This document shows, piece after piece, positions 34,450-41,982 of a stretch of 55,734 nucleotides of DNA (position 1 is the stretch's first letter; every line of letters starts with the position of its first letter). Location of the stretch: the NCBI GenBank assembly GCA_002402375.1, contig DHFT01000055.1, positions 1 through 55,734 of the forward strand. The letters run 5' to 3'. The position numbers and the translations under genes were made by a program. The notes below the pieces were generated by a model that made no database searches, had not been told where the DNA came from, and saw only the letters and a list, made by a program, of their open reading frames with translations. The DNA is from Elusimicrobia bacterium UBA4817. Lineage in GTDB: Bacteria; Elusimicrobiota; UBA8919.

Positions 34450-35078
34450 GACAGATAGAAGTTAGAAGTCAGAAGTTAGAAGTTAGAAGAAAGAATTGGT
34501 TTTACCTTTTACCTTTTACCTTTTACCTTTTACCTTTCTTCTCCGGTTGTGCGACGACAAAAACAGTGGTAAAAAAAGGATTCACTTTTTCCGGTATAAA
34601 AAAAGTTGCCGTGTTGAAATTTTCAGGTAACGGCGGTGCGGCGGTTAGCAATGAATTCATAAGGCAGTTTTTAGCGGCGGGTATAAATGTGGTTGATAAG
34701 ACGGATGTTGAGGTAATTTCAGACGCAAAATCACTCGGTGCGGATGCGATTATTTCCGGAAATGTCGTTGAATTCAATCCGTCAAATAAACTTCTGATAT
34801 TTAAGGAAAAAGGCGATATTGTAATCTCGGACAGGGTTTATCCCATCAGCGGAACAACCGTTCTTCCGTCGGGTTCAGCATTCGGATTAGAAGATGCAAA
34901 TGTGTACAGCGTTTCCGCATCCGTTTCCGTTTCGGCAAAAATAACGGATATTGCAACTGGCGAGGTTGTCTGGAGCGATTCAAATTCTTACGAGGCATTA
35001 GACATAAACACAGCAGTTGGTTTGGTTGTTGGTTCATTAAAAAAATCACTGAAGCCCTACTGGAAGGAACTTCAATAA
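34446..35078 (+). CDS. CsgG/GNA1162-like lipoprotein with heptamer-encoded signal
   Basis: 210 residues. A charged stretch (IEVRSQKLEVRRKN) and a core (FYLLPFTFYLLPF) lead to the lipobox FSGC at residue 35. The mature part (IKKVAVLKFSG, SNEFIRQFLAAGINVVDK, SLGADAIISGNVVEF, ITDIATGEVVWS) fits small CsgG-like outer-membrane lipoproteins. The signal is encoded by GTTAGAA heptamers (34454-34488) and five TTTTACC heptamers (34500-34534). Confidence 0.78.
   Translation: MRQIEVRSQKLEVRRKNWFYLLPFTFYLLPFFSGCATTKTVVKKGFTFSGIKKVAVLKFSGNGGAAVSNEFIRQFLAAGINVVDKTDVEVISDAKSLGADAIISGNVVEFNPSNKLLIFKEKGDIVISDRVYPISGTTVLPSGSAFGLEDANVYSVSASVSVSAKITDIATGEVVWSDSNSYEALDINTAVGLVVGSLKKSLKPYWKELQ
34454..34534 (+). 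repeat. GTTAGAA and TTTTACC heptamer arrays in the lipoprotein signal
   Basis: GATAGAA, GTTAGAA, GTCAGAA, GTTAGAA, GTTAGAA at 34454-34488, then TTTTACC five times exactly at 34500-34534. The unit TTTTACC is shared with the array at 5032-5059. Confidence 0.92.
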
Positions 35079-35080
35079 AA

Positions 35081-35195
35081 GTCGCTCGTAAGCAAATTTC
35101 TTTGAGACGCTCGTTTGCCACTCGCTCTGCAATTTGCTCCTGGAAAGAAGAAGTCGCAAATTGAGGCTCTGCATAAATTTCTTACTTCGCTTCAC
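35081..35195 (+). repeat. Dispersed repeat R, copy 5
   Basis: GTCGCTCGTAAGCAAATTTC, CTCGCTCTGCAATTTGCT, CTGGAAAGAAGAAGTCGC and AAATTGAGG occur in the same order as in copy 6. GCAATTTGC and GCAAATTG can pair. Confidence 0.88.
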
Positions 35196-35217
35196 GATTT
35201 GAAAGGTGATAAAAATA

Positions 35218-35499
35218 ATGTTTGCGGGAAAAATTATAGGAAGGGTTGTTGCAACTCAAAAATACGAATCGCTGGAAGGAAGAAAACTCCTTCTGGTTCA
35301 GCCGATGGGTTGGGATAAAAAGCCGAAAGGCGAACCGCTTGTTGCCGTTGATGTGGTAGGCAGCGGTTCCGGCGAGTTTATTTTTTATGTTGCCGCCCGC
35401 GAGGCAGCGGTTGCCTGCGGCGGAACATCATTAGCCGATACTCCGCCGATTGATGCAGCAATTGTCGGGATAATTGACGGAGTTAAACTCGCTCAATAG
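35218..35499 (+). CDS. Microcompartment pentamer vertex protein (EutN/CcmL), copy 2
   Basis: 93 residues from ATG 35218 (AAGG about nine bases upstream); the ATG at 35206 would add four. MFAGKIIGRVVATQKYESLEGRKLLLVQP and VDVVGSGSGEFIFYVAAREA show the family, though the usual GSSAR is changed to AAREAAV. The last codons (KLAQ) and stop lie inside repeat copy 6, so the C-terminus is partly repeat-derived. Confidence 0.92.
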   Translation: MFAGKIIGRVVATQKYESLEGRKLLLVQPMGWDKKPKGEPLVAVDVVGSGSGEFIFYVAAREAAVACGGTSLADTPPIDAAIVGIIDGVKLAQ

Positions 35500-35600
35500 T
35501 AAATTTCTTTGAAACGCTCGTTAGAACTCGCTCTGCAATTTGCTTCTGGAAAGAAAAAGTCGCAAATTGAGGTTCTTCAGAAATTTCTCCTTCGCTCGCA
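35487..35600 (+). repeat. Dispersed repeat R, copy 6
   Basis: Overlaps the 3' end of the second pentamer gene and fills the spacer to the third. CTCGCTCTGCAATTTGCT, CTGGAAAGAAAAAGTCGC and AAATTGAGGTTCT align with copy 5. Confidence 0.88.
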
Positions 35601-35620
35601 GTTATGAGGAATTAAAAGAA

Positions 35621-35920
35621 ATGTTCATTGCAAAAGTTGTCGGAAACGTCTGGGCAACCAGAAAGCATAAATCATTAGAAAGTACAAAACTTCTTTTGGT
35701 GAGACGGCTTGACGGCGTTTCCGGAAAATTTTTAGACGAAGATATTATGCTTGCTGTTGATAAATACATTGGCGCCGGCGTCGGCAACACCGTTTTGATT
35801 ATGGATGAAGGAAATTCCGCTCGCCAGATATTAAATGACAAAAAAGCACCGGTGCGAACCGTCATCTGCGGGATTGTTGACACGGTATTTGTAAAAGGTC
35901 AAACCAAAAAATGGCACTGA
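35621..35920 (+). CDS. Microcompartment pentamer vertex protein (EutN/CcmL), copy 3
   Basis: 99 residues from ATG 35621, with GAGGAA upstream; the earlier ATG at 35540 would translate repeat copy 6. MFIAKVVGNVWATRKHKSLESTKLLLVRRL and VDKYIGAGVGNTVLIMDEGNSARQ match the family. Three different pentamer genes in one locus suggest specialised vertices. Confidence 0.92.
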   Translation: MFIAKVVGNVWATRKHKSLESTKLLLVRRLDGVSGKFLDEDIMLAVDKYIGAGVGNTVLIMDEGNSARQILNDKKAPVRTVICGIVDTVFVKGQTKKWH

Positions 35921-36126
35921 AATTAAATATGATTAAAATGACTTCAAGGGGTAAAAAAGAACTTGTTAAATTGTGTAAAATATACGAAGACATCTTTTAT
36001 GTTAGAGAGCGGAAAAATCCGCCGTCAGATGGGCAATGGACTATTGATGATTTGTCGGATATGGCAGAAAATGGTCGCCAAATCGTTGGCCTTCTCGAAA
36101 AATATTTTTATAGGGGGCAGGAGTGA
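35911..36126 (+). CDS. Small protein of unknown function before the restriction endonuclease
   Basis: 71 residues (65 from ATG 35929), charged and helical, no recognised domain (TSRGKKELVKLCKIYEDIFYVRERK, WTIDDLSDMAENGRQIVGLLEKYF). It overlaps the pentamer gene by ten bases and the endonuclease GTG start by four, so it is probably translated with the latter. No helix-turn-helix was found, so a controller role is not shown. Confidence 0.55.
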   Translation: MALKLNMIKMTSRGKKELVKLCKIYEDIFYVRERKNPPSDGQWTIDDLSDMAENGRQIVGLLEKYFYRGQE

Positions 36127-37106
36127 ATCTTTTTTCAACAAATGGTAAAAAATTTAAGACAGTAATTGAAAAAAATACTTTTTACTTTTTTAATCCTATT
36201 TTTCAAGAGAAGTATGAAAGTTATATAAACTCGCTTACTGAAACGTTGCTTGTTTTAAAAAATCAACTTGAGACAGAAGGAATAAAAAAAGAGATCTTTG
36301 AAAAATTACTTGAAGATAAATCAAATGGGTTAAGAGCATTACTTGCATTAACAGGTTTTTCTAACGAAAACTTAAAAAGATTGATTACGGTTATTAGAAT
36401 TATTGAAAATTCGGAGTTATCAAAATTGGTCTATAAGGGCAAGTGGATTGAAAAAGAAAAACTTACTGAAATTGAAGAATGGTCGGACGCAAAGATCATT
36501 AAATTAGTCGCTGAAAATCCCTATTTTAGAAAAGGCATAGTTAATATTTTTTTTGAAGGTTCTACTATTCCGGTTCTTGCTGATACACTTCCATTATTTG
36601 AACTTAAAAAGTTAAGTATATCAAAATTAAAATTTGAAACTTCGGCCATGATTGATACTCTTGTAAGGTATAAAGAGAAAGGATCTTATTCAGGTAAAGC
36701 GGAAAACAATCCAGAATTTTTATTGAAAAATATTTTAGAAAAATTAAATTTAACTTTTGAAAAAGGTGATTTAACGGAACTTCTAAAAAATGAAAAAGTC
36801 GCAAAGCGCACAATGGATTTTATCATTCCGAACAAGAAAAAACCTAAAATTATTATTGAAAGTTCATTTCTTGTTACCACATCTTCCGGTCAAGGCGATA
36901 AATCAAAAACCGAAGGGAATATTAACGGTTTGATAAAAAAATATTATCCGAAAGCCAAATTCATTGGTTTTGTAGATGGAATTGGATGGTATGTGCGCAA
37001 AGGAGATTTACAGAGGATGGTCTCTGCATATGATGATGTTTTCACGTTTCATAAATCTGAATTAGAACGATTTGAAAAGTTTTTACTAAAAGCGATTATC
37101 TTATAA
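36123..37106 (+). CDS. Probable type II restriction endonuclease
   Basis: 327 residues from GTG 36123. Residues ~228-260 read MDFIIPNKKKPKIIIESSF, then TTSSGQGDKSKTE, a variant PD-(D/E)XK nuclease core (D231, E245) as in DpnII/MjaII-like enzymes. The DNA methylase gene follows after three bases, the usual restriction-modification pairing. The family name is not certain and the recognition site cannot be read. It is AT-rich compared with the surrounding microcompartment genes, consistent with transfer. Confidence 0.75.
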   Translation: MNLFSTNGKKFKTVIEKNTFYFFNPIFQEKYESYINSLTETLLVLKNQLETEGIKKEIFEKLLEDKSNGLRALLALTGFSNENLKRLITVIRIIENSELSKLVYKGKWIEKEKLTEIEEWSDAKIIKLVAENPYFRKGIVNIFFEGSTIPVLADTLPLFELKKLSISKLKFETSAMIDTLVRYKEKGSYSGKAENNPEFLLKNILEKLNLTFEKGDLTELLKNEKVAKRTMDFIIPNKKKPKIIIESSFLVTTSSGQGDKSKTEGNINGLIKKYYPKAKFIGFVDGIGWYVRKGDLQRMVSAYDDVFTFHKSELERFEKFLLKAIIL

Positions 37107-37109
37107 AAA

Positions 37110-38102
37110 ATGATAAAAAAATATTTAAACAAAATAATTCAAGGGGATTGTTTGCAATTATTAAAAACTATTCCAGATAATAGCATTGATATGACATTCG
37201 CTGATCCGCCTTTTAATTTGAAAAAAAAATACAACGGGTATAGGGATAGTTTGGAATTTCAGGAGTATCTAAATTGGTGTGAACAATGGGTTTCTGAGAT
37301 GGTAAGGATTACGAAACCTACGGGGTCAATATTTGTACATAATATACCTAAATGGTTGACTTATTATTCTATGCACTTAAATAAAATTGCGGACTTCAAA
37401 CACTGGATTTGCTGGAATGCGCCTACCGCACCAATGGGGAAGACGTTACAGCCGGCACATTATGGAATTTTATTTTATGCAAAAGAAAAAAGCAAGTTAG
37501 AATTTTATGAAATAAGATGTCCGCATAAAAGAGAAAGGAAAAGCAGTTATTTAATGAAAGATTATGGCGGGAAAAAGCCGCTGCTGCATCCATTCGGTCC
37601 GCTTGTATCTGATGTATGGTCTGATATTCATAGAATAAAACATAATAAATTTAGAGATGAACATCCGTGTCAATTGCCGGTGCATTTGCTTGAACGCATT
37701 ATTTTGATGGCAACAGACGTAGGCGATGTGGTTTTAGATCCATTTATCGGGACTGGGACTACTGCAATTGCTGCAAAAAGATTGGGTAGAAATTTCATTG
37801 GTTTTGAGTTGGATAATAACTACGTTGAAATTGCTAAAAATAAATTGTTAAAAGAAAAAGCCAATTCAAAAGTAGATAAAAGTTGGGTAAGTATTTATTT
37901 GGGAGAGATTGTTACATTGAGAGATGGAGATTGGGAACATCTGAAAGAATATTTCTATATACCGGCAGATATTACACAAATAGATTTTACTCCTATAGTT
38001 CTTAAAAAGAATTTGAAAATTATAACACCAGTAAAGCATTGCATAAATAATAATGTTAAAAAAATTACTAATCAAGATTTATTTGATTTGGCCTCTGTCT
38101 GA
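37110..38102 (+). CDS. Site-specific DNA methyltransferase (DPPF class)
   Basis: 330 residues. Catalytic motif DPPF near residue 31 precedes the AdoMet motif DPFIGTGTT near residue 209, giving beta-group order, most often N6-adenine. The N-terminus IIQGDCLQLLKTIPDNSIDMTFADPPFN resembles the truncated methylase at 55400. The C-terminal 80 residues (after about 250) form an extra domain of unknown role. Cognate to the endonuclease upstream. Confidence 0.9.
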   Translation: MIKKYLNKIIQGDCLQLLKTIPDNSIDMTFADPPFNLKKKYNGYRDSLEFQEYLNWCEQWVSEMVRITKPTGSIFVHNIPKWLTYYSMHLNKIADFKHWICWNAPTAPMGKTLQPAHYGILFYAKEKSKLEFYEIRCPHKRERKSSYLMKDYGGKKPLLHPFGPLVSDVWSDIHRIKHNKFRDEHPCQLPVHLLERIILMATDVGDVVLDPFIGTGTTAIAAKRLGRNFIGFELDNNYVEIAKNKLLKEKANSKVDKSWVSIYLGEIVTLRDGDWEHLKEYFYIPADITQIDFTPIVLKKNLKIITPVKHCINNNVKKITNQDLFDLASV

Positions 38103-38161
38103 TAGAAAAAAGGGAATAAGTACAATAAATTTAATTTCGGCACAAAAATATCAGCAACGAT

Positions 38162-39574
38162 ATGAAAAAATTTTTATCTTTTATTGTTTTTGTTTTGGCC
38201 GCGTCGCTTTCCTTTTCCCAAGAAGTTGACTTGACCGTCTATAATCAGAATCTCGGGTTGGTGAAGGATAGACGGGAGATAAAAATTGACAAGGGCGTGC
38301 AGAAGGTTGAGTTCACCGATGTCGCGGCGCAGATTGACCCGACAAGTGTGCATTTCAAATCGCTTACACATCCAAACAAATGTTCAGTTCTGGAACAGAA
38401 TTTTGAGTATGACCTGATTTCCCGGGAGAAACTTTTACAAAAATATATCGGTAAAGAAATAGAATTAGAGAGGCGGTTCGGTAAAGATGGTGAGAAAAAA
38501 GAAATGGTCAAAGGCACATTGCTTTCAACAGCCGGCGGACTTACAATAAAATCGGGCGATAAGATTCTTGTCAATCCGTCGGGTGAAATTTCACTTTCAA
38601 AACTTCCCGAAGGGCTTATACTTAAACCGACACTTTCTTGGGTTTTAGAAAACGAAATTGCCGGCGAGCATAAAATTGAAGTGGATTATTTAACAAACGG
38701 AATAAACTGGAATGCGGATTATGTTATTGTTTCCGATAAAGATGATAAAAATCTGGATTTAACCGGTTGGGTTACTATTGATAATAAATCGGGTGCAACA
38801 TATAAAGACGCAAAATTGAAACTTATTGCCGGAGATATTCATCGTGCAGTCCAGCCGGGTTTCCAGCAGGAAAATGTAATGTATGCCGCAAGAACAAAAA
38901 CTGCTGCTCCGCAATTTGAAGAAAAATCTTTTTTTGAATACCATCTTTACACTTTACAACGCCGAACAACTGTTCGGGATAACGAAACAAAACAGATTGA
39001 ATTTGTTTCCGGGACAAATGTGCCGGTAAAAAAACTTTATATTTATGACGGTGCGGTGCAAAAATTTTACGGGTATAATCAATGGTCGCGTGCGGACAGA
39101 AATTACGGAATTCAGTCAAACAAGAAGGTTTATGTAATGCTTGATTTCAAAAATTCAAAAGAAAACAATCTGGGTCTTCCGCTCCCGAAAGGCAAAATGC
39201 GGGTATATAAAGAGGACTCCGACAAGTCATTAGAATTTATCGGCGAGGATTTTATTGAACATACTCCGAAAGATGAAAATGTAAGAATTTATCTCGGAGA
39301 TGCTTTTGATATCGTCGGTGAAAGAGTTCAGACGGCCTTCAAAAATGGGGATGACTTTGCCGATGAAACATTCAAAATTACAATAAGAAATCACAAGGAA
39401 GAACCGATAGAGGTTCGCGTCGTTGAAAAACTTTACAGGTGGTCTAATTGGAAGATTACGCAGAAATCACAGGACTATGAGAAAAAAGATTCGCGGAAGA
39501 TAGAATATAAATTAAAGATTCCGAAGAACGGCGAGAATGCGATTACATACACGGTGCATTACTGGTGGGATTAA
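38162..39574 (+). CDS. Exported DUF4139-family protein
   Basis: 470 residues with a clean signal peptide (MKKFLSFIVFVLAASLSFSQ). VDLTVYNQNLGLVKDRREI and the stretch WNADYVIVSDKDDKNLDLTGWVTIDNKSGATYKDAKLKLIAGDIHR are hallmarks of DUF4139 beta-rich secreted proteins of unknown function. It stands alone between the restriction pair and the DeoC gene, with 59 bases before and 15 after. Confidence 0.82.
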   Translation: MKKFLSFIVFVLAASLSFSQEVDLTVYNQNLGLVKDRREIKIDKGVQKVEFTDVAAQIDPTSVHFKSLTHPNKCSVLEQNFEYDLISREKLLQKYIGKEIELERRFGKDGEKKEMVKGTLLSTAGGLTIKSGDKILVNPSGEISLSKLPEGLILKPTLSWVLENEIAGEHKIEVDYLTNGINWNADYVIVSDKDDKNLDLTGWVTIDNKSGATYKDAKLKLIAGDIHRAVQPGFQQENVMYAARTKTAAPQFEEKSFFEYHLYTLQRRTTVRDNETKQIEFVSGTNVPVKKLYIYDGAVQKFYGYNQWSRADRNYGIQSNKKVYVMLDFKNSKENNLGLPLPKGKMRVYKEDSDKSLEFIGEDFIEHTPKDENVRIYLGDAFDIVGERVQTAFKNGDDFADETFKITIRNHKEEPIEVRVVEKLYRWSNWKITQKSQDYEKKDSRKIEYKLKIPKNGENAITYTVHYWWD

Positions 39575-39589
39575 AAAGGAAGGTAAAAT

Positions 39590-41101
39590 ATGGACAAAAA
39601 CATGGTTGAAAAAATCACGAAAGAGGTTGTGGCGAGGTATTCTAAAAAATCGGATGTGCCTGCGCTCAAGCAAAAAATCCTTGCGATTTTTATGGGCGGC
39701 GACAGAAATCTAACCGATGTAATTTCTGCCGTTAAAAAAATCTCCGAAAATTATGAGACGAAAATTCTTTTAACGAAAAGCGCGGAAAAAATTATAGGAT
39801 TTGAAAAACTATCAGGTATAAAAGCCGAGATAATTAAAGATGACGGCGGGCAAAATCCGACGGTGATTTCTTCATGGCCCGATATGTTAATTATTCCGGT
39901 TCTTACTCTCAACGGTCTTACAAAAATTGCAGGGCTTGTCCCGGATTCTCTTAACTCCAACATAATTATCGGCTGTCTTGAAAGGGGAATACCGATTGTT
40001 GCAGTGCGTGATTCCATCTGGTGTTCCTGCTATACCCCGCCGCCGTCAAACAGTCCGCTTTACAGAAAAGTTGAGGAATATATCGGACAGATTAAAAGTT
40101 ACGGGATTAAAGTTATATCGGCGACTGAACTGGCGGGTGAAATATTGGGTTCATCTATCTCCGCCAATGCGTCTAATCGTGAAGTAAAAATTGTTATGTC
40201 ATCTTCCGGGAAAGTATTTGATAATAAATTAAAAATCGGCGGTCCGTCTTTGGAAACAAATAAATCATCTTTTAAAGTCAAAACAATTACCGGTGATGAG
40301 TGTCCTGCGTTCACAAAACCTGAGATAGAATGTGTGGAATGCGGAAAATGTGTGGAGAAAAAATCGGGTTCTGTGCAGACAATCGTTGCCGCGGGTGCAG
40401 ACAGGATTTCGGCAAAAGATACAAAAAATATCGGCGAACAACTGGCACCTATGATTGACCATACATTATTGAAAGCAAATGCTACACAGGAAGAAATCGG
40501 AAAACTTTGCGAGGAAGCAAGGAAATACGGTTTTGCATCCGTCTGTATAAATCCCGGATATGTCTCTCTGGCGAGCAAACTTCTTGCCGGTTCAACCGTT
40601 AAGGTCTGCACTGTTATAGGTTTCCCTCTTGGTGCTACGACCCCGACGGTGAAATCGATTGAGGCCCGCGATGCTATTGCAAATGGTGCCGATGAGATTG
40701 ATATGGTAATAAATGTGGGTGCGTTAAAGAGCGGGAATTATCAACTTGTGTCGGATGATATAAAATCGGTCCGTGAAGCGACTCGCGGAAAAATTTTGAA
40801 GGTAATTCTTGAAACATCGTATCTTACAAAAGAAGAAAAAATAAAGGCATGTCAGTTGTCAAAAGATGCCGGTGCGGATTTTGTAAAAACATCAACGGGG
40901 TTCGGTCCTTCGGGTGCGACGGTTGAGGATATACAACTTATGAGAGAAACAGTCGGGCCTGCAATGGGTGTCAAGGCTTCCGGCGGAATTAGAACTCAGG
41001 AAGACGCGAGAAAAATGGTTGAGGCGGGTGCTACGAGAGTCGGCGCATCGGCGTCTGTCGCAATTGTTGAAGGTAAGGATGCAGGAAAAGGGAAATATTG
41101 A
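39590..41101 (+). CDS. deoC: Flavoprotein-deoxyribose-phosphate aldolase fusion
   Basis: 503 residues, twice a normal DeoC. Residues 1-17 (MDKNMVEKITKEVVARY) look like a shell-targeting helix. Residues ~24-190 resemble the flavoprotein/PPC-decarboxylase fold seen in microcompartment loci. A CVECGKC motif near residue 247 could bind metal. DeoC fills ~285-500 with DHTLLKANAT, the Schiff-base lysine in VKTSTGF near residue 434, and SGGIRT. DeoC splits deoxyribose-5-phosphate into acetaldehyde and glyceraldehyde-3-phosphate. AAGGAAGG precedes the start. Confidence 0.9.
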   Translation: MDKNMVEKITKEVVARYSKKSDVPALKQKILAIFMGGDRNLTDVISAVKKISENYETKILLTKSAEKIIGFEKLSGIKAEIIKDDGGQNPTVISSWPDMLIIPVLTLNGLTKIAGLVPDSLNSNIIIGCLERGIPIVAVRDSIWCSCYTPPPSNSPLYRKVEEYIGQIKSYGIKVISATELAGEILGSSISANASNREVKIVMSSSGKVFDNKLKIGGPSLETNKSSFKVKTITGDECPAFTKPEIECVECGKCVEKKSGSVQTIVAAGADRISAKDTKNIGEQLAPMIDHTLLKANATQEEIGKLCEEARKYGFASVCINPGYVSLASKLLAGSTVKVCTVIGFPLGATTPTVKSIEARDAIANGADEIDMVINVGALKSGNYQLVSDDIKSVREATRGKILKVILETSYLTKEEKIKACQLSKDAGADFVKTSTGFGPSGATVEDIQLMRETVGPAMGVKASGGIRTQEDARKMVEAGATRVGASASVAIVEGKDAGKGKY

Positions 41102-41102
41102 G

Positions 41103-41187
41103 AGCAATTGCAAAAGGAAAAAGGAATAAGGAATAAGGAAGATTGAAATTTTAATTTGCAATTTTCCTTTTGTAATTTGTAATTGCT
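41103..41187. repeat. Heptamer-type inverted repeat between deoC and the hexamer shell gene
   Basis: AGCAATTGCAAAAGGAAAA (41103-41121) pairs with 41162-41187, whose only break is a seven-base extra unit. GGAATAA repeats at seven-base period in the loop. The hexamer ribosome site follows immediately. Confidence 0.85.
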
Positions 41188-41203
41188 GATACAGGAGGTT
41201 CAG

Positions 41204-41497
41204 ATGGCAGAAGTAAAAGATGCATTGGGGATGATTGAGACGCGGGGACTTATCGGTATGATTGAGGCATCGGATGCGATGGTTAAGGCAGCGAAGGTTC
41301 GTCTTGTCGGGTTTGAAAAAATCGGCACGGGACTTGTTACAACTATGGTCAGAGGAGAAGTCGGAGCAGTGCGTGCCGCAGTTGAAGCCGGCGCCGCCGC
41401 TGCGCAGAAAGTCGGCGAACTTGTGGCGATTCATGTAATTCCGAGACCCGACGAACAGTTGGAAAAAGTTCTCAAAAAAATTGAGTCCAACTTTTAA
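41204..41497 (+). CDS. Microcompartment hexamer shell protein (BMC-H)
   Basis: 97 residues, one BMC domain: DALGMIETRGLIGMIEASDAMVKAAKV and TTMVRGEVGAVRAAVEAGAAAA are textbook. It forms the flat facets of the shell. AGGAGGT (41193-41199) fixes the start at 41204 rather than 41183. It is the only single-domain hexamer gene in the window. Confidence 0.96.
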   Translation: MAEVKDALGMIETRGLIGMIEASDAMVKAAKVRLVGFEKIGTGLVTTMVRGEVGAVRAAVEAGAAAAQKVGELVAIHVIPRPDEQLEKVLKKIESNF

Positions 41498-41522
41498 AAG
41501 ACAGATTACAGCGATTAAAACA

Positions 41523-41575
41523 CGATTACAACGATAAAAATATCGCCGGTATCGTTGCCCTTATCGTCGTAATCG
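41523..41575. repeat. Inverted repeat downstream of the hexamer shell gene
   Basis: CGATTACAACGATAA (41523-41537) pairs with TTATCGTCGTAATCG (41561-41575), one mismatch. Preceding bases repeat GATTACAGC/GATTAAAAC words. Possibly mRNA structure between two shell-locus genes. Confidence 0.75.
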
Positions 41576-41584
41576 GATTTTTAT

Positions 41585-41866
41585 ATGGTTACCGAAAAGG
41601 AAATTATTGATGTCATAGCGGACGAAATGGCTGATGGCTTGCCCGTCGGAGGCGTTTCATCTTACAAAAGCGGTTTTTTCACAAAGGATAAGTGGCTCAA
41701 ATCGCATTCTACTATTACGGCAAAAAAAAATCTTATTACGGAGTTTGAAATAAGAAAAATAATTGTAACGGGCGCGAAAACATTAAGAATTTCTAAGGAT
41801 ACCATTATAGGCCCGCTTGCTCTTGAAATTATTCAGGAAAAAGGAATTAAGATTTTAAGAGAATAG
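41585..41866 (+). CDS. Small microcompartment-locus protein
   Basis: 93 residues. An N-terminal helix (TEKEIIDVIADEMADGL) is followed by a C-terminal module TEFEIRKIIVTGAKTLRISKDTIIGPLALEIIQEKGIKI. This module recalls the short ITEDDVR...G...LTPLARDLARERGIE segment found in several microcompartment-associated proteins. No catalytic motif is seen; the N-terminal helix could be a targeting peptide. It is the last microcompartment gene here. Confidence 0.6.
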   Translation: MVTEKEIIDVIADEMADGLPVGGVSSYKSGFFTKDKWLKSHSTITAKKNLITEFEIRKIIVTGAKTLRISKDTIIGPLALEIIQEKGIKILRE

Positions 41867-41877
41867 TTTTTTGCAAA

Positions 41878-41908
41878 CCTATTCAACTACTTTCGCAACT
41901 ACGAAAGT
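41878..41908. repeat. 31-base repeat, copy B
   Basis: Reverse complement of 17010-17040 with one mismatch. A further GTACGAAAGTAG follows. Confidence 0.8.
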
Positions 41909-41926
41909 ACGAAAGTAGTTTATGGA

Positions 41927-41955
41927 TTGTCGTCGGAAAAGCAGTTTTTTATATT
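41927..41955 (+). promoter_or_regulatory. Candidate pilT promoter
   Basis: TTGTCG (41927-41932), 17 bases, TATATT (41950-41955). AAAGGAG then precedes the ATG at 41983. It marks the start of a new transcription unit after the microcompartment locus. Confidence 0.45.
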
Positions 41956-41982
41956 TAAATTTTTTCATCAAAAGGAGTTATT

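Noticed and set aside
41585..41866. The small microcompartment gene as a PduL phosphotransacylase.
   Set aside because: At 93 residues it is far shorter than PduL and has no metal-binding histidines in the PduL pattern.
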